Below are positions 1 through 7,336 of a DNA stretch of 64,000 bases, one piece after another (the stretch's first letter is position 1; each line of letters opens with the position of its first letter). The stretch comes from Trichomonas vaginalis G3 (lineage: Eukaryota; Parabasalia; Trichomonadida; Trichomonadidae). The stretch is taken from assembly GCF_026262505.1 (NCBI RefSeq), contig NC_067206.1, forward strand, positions 26,923,896 through 26,987,895, in the 5' to 3' direction. The translations under genes were made by a program, and so were the position numbers. The notes below the pieces were generated by a model. The model did no database searches. It was not told where the DNA came from and saw only the letters and a program-made list of their open reading frames with translations.

Positions 1-1738
1 TCCATTTTTCATTCAACAAATTCGTATTTGTTTGAGCTCTATTATTTGCGTAAACCCCATGTTGACAAACCCAATAAATGAATCCATAAAACAACTGTCT
101 TCCTGCTATTGATGTTGCAGGATTAAATCTAGAACTATAACTGTAAATAACAGCATCTGTAGGTATATTCTCTTGTATCCAATATCCTGCTTCTTCGTCA
201 ATAGGAAAATAGACTTGTAATGGTTTCAACAACTCCAAAGGAAATGATATTAAAGCAGCAAACATCTGTTGAACAATCAAGAAAATAACAATATATCTGA
301 TGTATTTATGCTGTTTTGCTTTCCTGTACACGTATAAATAGAACTGTGTGACATAAGGAACAGCAATAGGTATCCAACAAGCAGCAAACAATTTTAGATT
401 ATCTCCTTCCCATGGTTGATATCTAATGAAAGAAGCGAAAAACCAAACAACCATAGAACTTATCCAATGATAGAGTTGTGTCTTATCAGCAGCAATCCAT
501 CCAAACAAGATCATGATGTAGCCAAATGGCCCATATCCATTCCACCAAACTTGGATCAAAGGGAACTTGAATTTTCCGTAAACATTTTGATCCCAAATTG
601 GTTTGTAGTTTAAAAATAGTTTTCCTTCATGTGCACGTCCCCAGAATGGATATGTTAAGGGAATTCCAATGGAACAAGAGATCAGACCATAAAGAGACCA
701 TTTAAAGAAATATGGCCAAAATTTTTCTTTCGTTTTGAAAAGAAAAATCAAACAAAGAGAAATTGAGTATTGAGCAATGGCAACAAAGCTATGAACTTGC
801 AATTGAGGAAGTGTACATGTACATAAGCCTGCAAGAATGATGTATCTGATGTTTATTTCCTTTTCTTGAGTGATTTTGACAAAACACATCAAAATTCCAA
901 GAACAAGTGGGAAAGAAAACAAAGAGCTACGCTGGGGAATTAATATCTGCGTAAGTGGTTGCAATGTATATGCATTTGTATCTGTACCAAGATGGTTCAT
1001 GAAATTAACAGCTGTATTAAAAGATGTACCGTATTTAAAAAGACACCAGTAGCCAAATCCACCAAGATTGGTCCATACTAGGATAGATATGGCTGCATTC
1101 GTATGATCTTTCGTATAAACTAAAGCTAATCCGTGAATTAAAATTATTGTAACGTAACACATCAATGCTGCTGTAAGTTGTAGCATGAAAACAGGTCCTT
1201 TGTCATCTGTATTCATTAATGCAGCCATGTAGAAGTTGTGAAACATCGGATAAGCTAAAGATAAATTTGATTGAAAAGAAGACCAAACATCGAATAAAGA
1301 TGATCGATTGTAATTTATTCCTGTTGAGAAAGAGCGTATGATATTTAAATGAAATGGTAAATCGGCAAAAGTTGGGCCACTTGCAACGTATTTATCTCGT
1401 AAATAGCAGTGTTTTGCAGCAAGTGCGACAATAACTGGACAAAATATAAGTAAGTATGTTTCAAATAACGTTCCTTTGTACTTTAATGATTGTTTGCTTT
1501 TAATATTGATAAAATGAAGTAAAAGAGAGAAAATCATGTATGTAAGGCACATAAAATAGCCGTGGAATCTGTTTAATGGATAAAACATTGATGTAATAAA
1601 GAAAGATAAGGATTGTAACGCGACTCCTAATCCAACGCCTAAAGATGCGCGATATATAAAATCAAATCTGTTTTGTATGATGCATGTTGTCAGTTCGTAA
1701 CCAAACCAACATGCAGAAAAAAGTAAAACAACACTCAT
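1..1738 (-). CDS. Partial multi-pass membrane protein, GT-C glycosyltransferase-like (3' end outside window)
   Basis: Read on the minus strand from an ATG at 1738, the frame stays open for 579 codons to the window edge with no stop. The product is hydrophobic throughout, with many membrane segments starting at residue 1 (MSVVLLFSACWFGY). An early soluble loop has ADLPFHLNIIRSF, which resembles the acidic/His loop of GT-C membrane glycosyltransferases. The last visible part reads WIQENIPTDAVIYS, then NPATSIAGRQLFYG and HGVYANNR. This is a soluble segment of the kind that follows the membrane block in large membrane transferase families of bacteria and protists. I infer a membrane glycosyltransferase or related integral protein of the ER or plasma membrane; the family assignment is tentative. 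It is divergent to the coiled-coil gene beginning near 1808-2024, and that spacer must hold both promoters. Confidence 0.7.
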   Translation of the reverse strand, partial: MSVVLLFSACWFGYELTTCIIQNRFDFIYRASLGVGLGVALQSLSFFITSMFYPLNRFHGYFMCLTYMIFSLLLHFINIKSKQSLKYKGTLFETYLLIFCPVIVALAAKHCYLRDKYVASGPTFADLPFHLNIIRSFSTGINYNRSSLFDVWSSFQSNLSLAYPMFHNFYMAALMNTDDKGPVFMLQLTAALMCYVTIILIHGLALVYTKDHTNAAISILVWTNLGGFGYWCLFKYGTSFNTAVNFMNHLGTDTNAYTLQPLTQILIPQRSSLFSFPLVLGILMCFVKITQEKEINIRYIILAGLCTCTLPQLQVHSFVAIAQYSISLCLIFLFKTKEKFWPYFFKWSLYGLISCSIGIPLTYPFWGRAHEGKLFLNYKPIWDQNVYGKFKFPLIQVWWNGYGPFGYIMILFGWIAADKTQLYHWISSMVVWFFASFIRYQPWEGDNLKLFAACWIPIAVPYVTQFYLYVYRKAKQHKYIRYIVIFLIVQQMFAALISFPLELLKPLQVYFPIDEEAGYWIQENIPTDAVIYSYSSRFNPATSIAGRQLFYGFIYWVCQHGVYANNRAQTNTNLLNEKW

Positions 1739-2023
1739 TTCTCACAAAAAAATATTTTTTGACAACATGTCAGAAATTGATTTTTGAATTGTCAAAAATT
1801 TTGTTGAATTTTTGTCAAAAATCCTAAAATAACGTCGTCTCCTCAACCTCTACCACCGCTTGATCCTGCAAAGAAGAACGAAGATAAAAACGATACAATT
1901 CTTAATATATCCAAGGAAATACTAATCAGAGAGAATCCAATCGATTCAATTGTTGATTTACGAGAATTTGGAGTGAATTTTCAACGAGACTCTACAACTA
2001 TCTCAACGAAATCAGCATTATTG

Positions 2024-3445
2024 ATGAATGATTTAAACAATCTATTAAACAAATTAGATTATACAAAGAGCAAAGAAATAAAATACATGAAACAAAAGTC
2101 ATTTGAGCTTGTAGGAGAAGGCAATCGATTGTTTCGTGATAAAGTTCCTGGAGTAATTCTAACTCTCGAGAGAGACAATCAACATCTCAAAGAAGATATC
2201 GAAGAATTAGAAGAAAAAATAGATAAAGCAAATAAAACATTAACTCATCGCATGGGCAAAATACAAAAGTTATCTGATATGCTATCTGTCGTTAGCTTGG
2301 ACCAATCTTCAAAGAATCTCACTGATTTAGGAAATGAAATTAATCACTACCGGAATCTCGGACATAATTTAAAGAAGAAATTTGATGAAATTGTTGAACA
2401 ATCTAAAGCATGCGCCAATCTTGTTGTACCAATTCAAAAAACTCACAACAGAGCAAATATTTTGAGTTATCATGAGGTATATGCACGTTTTCAAGAGAAT
2501 ACAGAAGAAAGACTAAACAAAGTTATGGACTATAAGTTTGAATTTAATAGAAGAATCGAAGAATTACTAGGAATGTACCAACAATCACCAGATCTTGCCA
2601 TTTTAGTGCCTTTCTTCAAGAGAACAATTGCTACAAATCATTCCATTAAGACTAGATTGCAAACAATTATCGATGAGATGAAATGGATTGAAGATCGCGT
2701 TCATCAAACTACAGATATCATGTTTGACTTGATGTCGCCAGTTGTCCCTGAAGGAAAATTCTCACTAAGAACGTTGATCGATGATTGGACCGATTTTACA
2801 CAAAACAATTCGACAGTTCAAGATCAAGTTGACGATTTAGTCGACAAAGCAGCTAAAAAGAGAGATGAAGTTCTCTGGAGAATATTAAATTGTGAATCTA
2901 AGATAGAATGGATCACTTCAAGGCTCAGAGTCTGGGAAGGTGAAATTCGAGGTCAAGTTTTTTATGAAGAGAGCTTTGATGACTCAATGGCTGAGTTAGA
3001 AAAGAATATGGATAAGCTTGAGGCCCTTGTAAATGAAAAATGGGGAAAGAGCGAAGAGAAAAATAAATTATTCGAAGAATTAAAGATGATGAAGGATTCT
3101 GTCCTCAAACCAACTAAAATGGATATTAAAGATATCGGAACTCCGCCTGAATATGAAGAAGTTGACCTAGAAAAAATCAAAATACCGTTCCCAAAGTTAG
3201 ATTTAACATATCCGGATACAGCAATGTCTGTAAATGCACAGGTTTTGCAGGTAATAGGTCCAAGAAGGAGATCAGTTATGCCAAAGAACGTTAGAGGGTT
3301 AAATCCAGGATTGAAGATTTCATTCTATGAAAACGATGATAAATTCAGAAAGAAATTGAATGAGGCAATCCTAACTTATGGAAAAGAGTTCGAAAATACA
3401 GAACTACTGTCAAAACACATCAAAGAAATCGAGGGAAAATCATAA
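2024..3445 (+). CDS. Coiled-coil protein of unknown function
   Basis: This codes for about 474 residues counted from the first in-frame ATG (2024). The product is alpha-helical, rich in E, K and L, with long heptad-like stretches (for example residues around ERDNQHLKEDIEELEEKI) and a more basic C-terminus (GPRRRSVMPKN). No enzyme motif is seen. Such proteins in flagellates are often axonemal or cytoskeletal, but nothing here proves that. The start is doubtful: the same frame is open upstream to 1808 and its translation (PPLDPAKKNEDKND, then IDSIVDLREFGVNFQRD) has normal coding composition, yet it contains no ATG. The true N-terminus may come from an upstream exon, a disrupted start, or a sequence error. 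It is convergent with the lactonase gene 256 bp downstream. Confidence 0.75.
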   Translation: MNDLNNLLNKLDYTKSKEIKYMKQKSFELVGEGNRLFRDKVPGVILTLERDNQHLKEDIEELEEKIDKANKTLTHRMGKIQKLSDMLSVVSLDQSSKNLTDLGNEINHYRNLGHNLKKKFDEIVEQSKACANLVVPIQKTHNRANILSYHEVYARFQENTEERLNKVMDYKFEFNRRIEELLGMYQQSPDLAILVPFFKRTIATNHSIKTRLQTIIDEMKWIEDRVHQTTDIMFDLMSPVVPEGKFSLRTLIDDWTDFTQNNSTVQDQVDDLVDKAAKKRDEVLWRILNCESKIEWITSRLRVWEGEIRGQVFYEESFDDSMAELEKNMDKLEALVNEKWGKSEEKNKLFEELKMMKDSVLKPTKMDIKDIGTPPEYEEVDLEKIKIPFPKLDLTYPDTAMSVNAQVLQVIGPRRRSVMPKNVRGLNPGLKISFYENDDKFRKKLNEAILTYGKEFENTELLSKHIKEIEGKS

Positions 3446-3701
3446 TTTTGTTTGTTAATTATAAATCATTAGTATTTAATTCACTTTTACTTCTTTCATT
3501 ATTAGGTTATAAAAATGTGTCTTAATCATATGAATAATCTGAAATTTGAATTAGATTTTTGAGAATTTTTTACTTTCATGATGTATTAACTATAATTTTC
3601 CGATACATAATTAGTTGTCATGTACTTTATTAACAAATTCTTGATTATTTAAAAAAGATATGGAAATAAAGCATATAATGAAGATTTTTATTTGGGTGAA
3701 A

Positions 3702-4733
3702 TCAATTTAATTCAACAAACTTAATGCAAACAGGATGAGGCAATTTGATTTCAGAATCTTTTCTCAATAAGCCTGATTCAAGACTACGTTGGTATACTTC
3801 AATACAATTGCTATCTCTGCAGCAAACATATAGGAATTTACCATTTGGAGTAATATCGAATATTCTTGGATGAATTCCAGTTATTTGGTAGCCAACTTTT
3901 GAAAGATAGCCACTGCTACTATCAATTTTGTAAATACAGATTCCATCTTGTTTCAATCTGTTGCTTGCATATAAAAACTTCCCGTCAGGGGAGAGATGAA
4001 TATCAGCTGAACCCCTTGCGCTAACAGAATCGCAAATAATGCTCTGGAACATGGAAAGTGTACCATTCTGATTGACAAACGCATTCACATGGCCGTTGAG
4101 TTCATTTATTAAATACATATATTTTCCATTTTTCGTAAAAACTGAGTGGCGAGGACCTGATTCTGGTTGAACGTTGATGTCTTCATATGTTTCAGAAAGA
4201 AATGGTGCTTGTGAATTGACCTTAAACTTGTGAATTTTATCAGTTCCTAAATCATTCACAAGAAGGAATTTTCTATCTGGTGTAAAGTATACGTGATGAG
4301 CATGAGGCATTTCTTGTCTGCTTTTATCTGGTCCCGTTCCTTCAAATTTGATAACTTGGCTTGCTTCTTGAATTCCACCATTGGAATCCAATGGGAATAC
4401 AGTAATACTACCACTGGAATAGTTAGCAGTAACAACAAAACCATCTCCAAGGAGTAAATGGCAAGGATCCATTCCATGCGTTAATTGTGAATTGATGACT
4501 TTAAATTGACCACTAATTTTTTCGAACTCTAACGCAACAAGAGCCGCTTTCTCGTTGTGCATTTCACTCACTGCATAAACTCTTGTATTGTTTCTATTTA
4601 AAATAACATAAGAAGGATTATCTACTTCAACTGATTCAAGGAAGGAAAAACTGCCATCATTCTGGCTAATTTTGAGAGAGTAAATGCCTTTACTTCCATT
4701 ATCAGTGTACGTTCCAACAACTGCTGTCAGCAT
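3702..4733 (-). CDS. Lactonase, seven-bladed beta-propeller family (6-phosphogluconolactonase-like)
   Basis: The 343-residue protein opens with AVVGTYTDNGSKGIY. It shows the repeated propeller pattern of this family: VDNPSYVILNRNNTRVYAVSE near residue 40, then MPHAHHVYFTPDRKFLLVNDLG, ESGPRHSVFTKNGKYMYLINE, SADIHLSPDGKFLYASNR and PRIFDITPNGKFLYVCCRD. This matches the YbhE/Pgl (lactonase, PF10282) family, which hydrolyses 6-phosphogluconolactone or similar lactones in the cytosol. Length is typical for bacterial members. It lacks a signal peptide. Bacterial-type lactonases in anaerobic protists are usually explained by lateral transfer, which is plausible here but untested. The ATG at 4733 is preceded by TCACAATT, a loose initiator match. 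Confidence 0.9.
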   Translation of the reverse strand: MLTAVVGTYTDNGSKGIYSLKISQNDGSFSFLESVEVDNPSYVILNRNNTRVYAVSEMHNEKAALVALEFEKISGQFKVINSQLTHGMDPCHLLLGDGFVVTANYSSGSITVFPLDSNGGIQEASQVIKFEGTGPDKSRQEMPHAHHVYFTPDRKFLLVNDLGTDKIHKFKVNSQAPFLSETYEDINVQPESGPRHSVFTKNGKYMYLINELNGHVNAFVNQNGTLSMFQSIICDSVSARGSADIHLSPDGKFLYASNRLKQDGICIYKIDSSSGYLSKVGYQITGIHPRIFDITPNGKFLYVCCRDSNCIEVYQRSLESGLLRKDSEIKLPHPVCIKFVELN

Positions 4734-5069
4734 AATTGTGAAAAATAATTTTATATCAATTACGATAGAATATCTTAAATAATTTTTATTGAATAATTAC
4801 ATATCTTATTAAAAATGATATTAAATCAATATACATGCGATAATGATTCACAATGTTTTGGCTGACATCTCTCAAAATTTTGGATAAAAAAACGATTGAA
4901 TACTTTTTTTGAATATATATACTTTACAAAAAAATCTGACACTTTACAAGCAACCAAAGTGGCATCCTTATTATTATTAAATCATATAATCGTTGGATGA
5001 ACTAAAATAAATGGTGAATGGATCATCGTTTTCAACATAATTAACAAATACAGATTTGGGTACCATATT
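4734..5069. other. Intergenic, no gene seen
   Basis: A+T-rich spacer between the lactonase start and the end of the coiled-coil repeat gene. It must carry the lactonase promoter on its left side. No ORF, RNA gene or clear repeat is visible. Confidence 0.6.
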
Positions 5070-6224
5070 TTAATTGAAATTAATTATTCTTTCCAATTTA
5101 CTTAAGACATCAGTCATTCTTTGTATGAAATTATCGACTTCGTCTGCATTTGGTGATGTTTTCTTTGTTAACAAACTCTGAATCGTGGCTACCATTTCTC
5201 TTAAAAGATCTTCTTTAACACCAAAATTGTTAGGTTTATTTGCTTGATTTTCAATTATAGATTTAAACTTATAAAATACTTTCTTATCTTTATTTGTGGT
5301 TATAGGGACTTGTATAACTTGAGGCATTCTAATTCCTTGTAATAAAACTTGGATATTACGCAACTCTGATATATCTCTATTTCTTGTTTGAGCTTCATTT
5401 TCGAGTTGTTTGATTCTATTTTTGCATATTGTTAATTGATTATTTAGAGAATTAATTGTATCATCATTATCTCTTGTTTGAGCTTCATTTTCGAGTTGTT
5501 TGATTCTATTTTTGCATATTGTTAATTGATTATTTAGAGAATTAATTGTATCATCATTATCTCTTGTTTGAGCTTCATTTTCGAGTTGTTTGATTCTATT
5601 TTTGCATATTGTTAATTGATTATTTAGAGAATTAATTGTATCATCATTATCTCTTGTTTGAGCTTCATTTTCGAGTTGTTTGATTCTATTTTTGCATATT
5701 GTTAATTGATTATTTAGAGAATTAATTGTATCATCTCTGTTTCTTGCTTCATTTTCTAGTTGTCTGATTCTGTTTCTACGTATCGTTAATTGATTGTTTA
5801 GAGAAGTAATTGTATTGTCGCAATTTCTTGCTTGTACTAAATTTTCGAGTTGTTTGATTCTATTTTTGCATATTGCTAATTGATTGTTTCTTGATTGTGC
5901 TTCATTTTCGAGTTGTCTGATCCTGTTTCTATATTCTTCTAATTGATTAATTAGAGAATTAATTGTATCATCGCTATTTCTTGGTTGTGCTTCATTTCCG
6001 AGTTGTCCGATAATGTTTCTATATTCTTCTAATTGATTGTTTAGAGAATTAATTGAATTTTCTCTATTTATTTGCTCTTGTGATAATTTATCCTCTAATG
6101 AATCAATTTGATCAATTAAGTCCCTTCTCTCTTGTTCCCAATCATTATCTTGTATGCGAATAAATGGATTGTAATTTTGTGCCCTCAATTGTAATCTCTC
6201 AAGTTCAGCTCGTAAACTATGCAT
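5070..6224 (-). CDS. Coiled-coil protein with perfect 30-residue tandem repeats
   Basis: Starting from the ATG at 6224 (MHSLRAELERLQLRAQNYN) the product has about 384 residues. The frame is open further upstream but only through a GC-rich hairpin, so the internal ATG is the sensible start. The centre is built of units reading NNQLTICKNRIKQLENEAQ followed by a short acidic TRDNDDTINSL link: four nearly identical copies, plus several degenerate ones towards the N-terminus (RIRQLENEAQSR, RNIIGQLGNEAQPR). This predicts a long coiled coil. The C-terminal 90 residues are non-repetitive (PQVIQVPITTNKDKK, then IQRMTDVLSKLERII). No known domain is recognised. The gene reads away from the mobile element that begins about 190 bp upstream, so that element's arrival probably altered its promoter region. 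Confidence 0.7.
   Translation of the reverse strand: MHSLRAELERLQLRAQNYNPFIRIQDNDWEQERRDLIDQIDSLEDKLSQEQINRENSINSLNNQLEEYRNIIGQLGNEAQPRNSDDTINSLINQLEEYRNRIRQLENEAQSRNNQLAICKNRIKQLENLVQARNCDNTITSLNNQLTIRRNRIRQLENEARNRDDTINSLNNQLTICKNRIKQLENEAQTRDNDDTINSLNNQLTICKNRIKQLENEAQTRDNDDTINSLNNQLTICKNRIKQLENEAQTRDNDDTINSLNNQLTICKNRIKQLENEAQTRNRDISELRNIQVLLQGIRMPQVIQVPITTNKDKKVFYKFKSIIENQANKPNNFGVKEDLLREMVATIQSLLTKKTSPNADEVDNFIQRMTDVLSKLERIINFN
5382..5735. repeat. 90-bp coding tandem repeat, about four near-identical copies
   Basis: The word TCGAGTTGTTTGATTC recurs at 5401, 5491, 5581 and 5671, exactly 90 bp apart, with the sequence between the copies identical as far as I can compare. Older diverged copies continue up to about 6060. 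Perfect identity at the DNA level means recent expansion by unequal exchange or slippage. The period is a whole number of codons, so copy-number change keeps the frame. Confidence 0.95.
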
Positions 6225-6313
6225 TGCGACCTTTGCAAAAATTGTTATCCAATTCCCAGTATTTTTTAATTCCTGGGTCCCAGTCCCAAAATTTAATTTC
6301 CAAAAAAAAATCG

Positions 6314-6361
6314 GGCCTCCGGCGGTGATGCGCCCTTCGGGCGCGCACCGCCTCCGGCCCG
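6314..6361. repeat. GC-rich imperfect hairpin with GCCC-TTC-GGGC tip
   Basis: A 48-bp segment of about 80% G+C stands in otherwise A+T-rich DNA. The tip GCGCCC-TTC-GGGCGC is a perfect stem and the arms go on pairing (ACCGCC/GGCGGT, GGCC/GGCC) with small internal mismatches. It lies between the start of the coiled-coil repeat gene and the mobile element. A second, perfect hairpin with the same GCCCTTCGGGC tip occurs at 39436-39470. Function unknown: it could be a small dispersed palindromic repeat or a structured 5' leader. Confidence 0.85.
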
Positions 6362-6409
6362 GTGTCAGAAACAAAATAAATTACGGAGTATTAAATTTAA
6401 TATGTCCTA

Positions 6410-6795
6410 AGTAGTAGGATATGACGGGTTTAGTGACTTTTTTTGTTACATCTATATATAGACGATGCATTAAAATATATTTATTTATGAATTTTTCAAT
6501 ATTTTATGGTCTATTTTGATACTTTACCGTTCCTACATTCATTTATAGTATCCTTCATTTCATCTCATCCAATTTATCACTTTTTTTAATTTTCTTGCAT
6601 TTGAAATCAAAATTTCTAAATTGAGATTATAATTGTAAAAAATAAAGAAGGAAAAGGGGAAGAAAAGGAAAAAGAAAAGAAAAGAAGAAAGAAGGAAAAA
6701 AAAGAAAAAATAGGACAGTAGTAGGATATGACGGGTTTAGTGACTTTTTTTGTTACATCTATATATAGACGATGCATTAAAATATATTTATTTAT
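6410..6795. repeat. 79-bp direct repeat pair at the left end of the mobile element
   Basis: Copies at 6410-6488 and 6717-6795 begin AGTAGTAGGATATGACGGG and end TTTATTTAT, and appear identical. They are 307 bp apart. The right end of the element contains the inner copy and only the last 10 bp of the outer one, so the left end carries about 69 bp that the right end lacks. Each copy includes the palindrome CTATATATAG. Confidence 0.9.
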
Positions 6796-6949
6796 AAATC
6801 ATTAAAAAATTAACATTAATTTTAAAATAATTTATTTTTTATCTTTTATAAAAGAAGCTATATATAGATGATGTCAGATATTCCGCGATTAATTAAACAT
6901 TGTTTAAATCCTGAATGGGTTAAACTTCAATTTAAAAATGAAGATTGTG
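6479..6949 (+). repeat. Left terminal inverted repeat (471 bp)
   Basis: It pairs with 11500-11970 in reverse complement. It contains a purine-only tract (about 6646-6713, G/A strand) and the palindrome CTATATATAG just before an ATG at 6870-6872. The inner end carries the first codons (MMSDIPRLIKH) of the small gene whose full copy lies at 11225-11581, so both TIRs carry the same outward-to-inward promoter region. Confidence 0.95.
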
Positions 6950-7090
6950 GTAAATTTTGAGCTTGTGGGGTATCCATTTATATAAAAATAAAATTTTGTT
7001 ATCAGTTATTTTATCGTTAATGGTTTTTAGGTTCTTCAAAATAATTAATTATTTTTGAAGAAGGCATTTATGAAGCATTTTTGAATAACT

Positions 7091-7311
7091 GAAGGTGTCA
7101 CCACGTCACCATGTGTCACCCGGTTAATTAACTTCTCTTAAAAATGATGACAACATGACATTTTGACAACACAGCAGGATTAAGGAGGAAAGCATTTATG
7201 AATTATTTTTGAAGAACTGAAGGTGTCACTACGTCACCACGTGTCACCTGGTTAATTAACTTCTCTTAAAAATGACGACAACATGACATTTTGACAACAC
7301 AGCAGGATTAA
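7091..7311 (+). repeat. Two direct copies of an about 93-bp iteron-like repeat
   Basis: Copies at 7091-7183 and 7219-7311 each start GAAGGTGTCAC, contain three GTCAC words in about 27 bp (GTGTCAC, CGTCACC, GTGTCACC), then GGTTAATTAACTTCTCTTA, and end with GACATTTTGACAACA and CAGCAGGATTA. They differ at only a few positions. Inverted copies lie on the far side of the helicase gene (9721-9949). Repeated short words next to a replication-protein gene suggest a binding site for that protein or an origin; this is inference. Confidence 0.9.
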
Positions 7312-7336
7312 TGCAAAAATAAATTCAAATCATACT

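Noticed and set aside
416-1052. Small plus-strand frames (60-65 codons) at the left edge
   Set aside because: They are antisense to an uninterrupted minus-strand frame of a membrane protein spanning 1-1738.
5382-5735. Regularly spaced repeats resembling a CRISPR array
   Set aside because: The repeat has no unique spacers and is a coding 30-residue coiled-coil unit in a eukaryotic genome.
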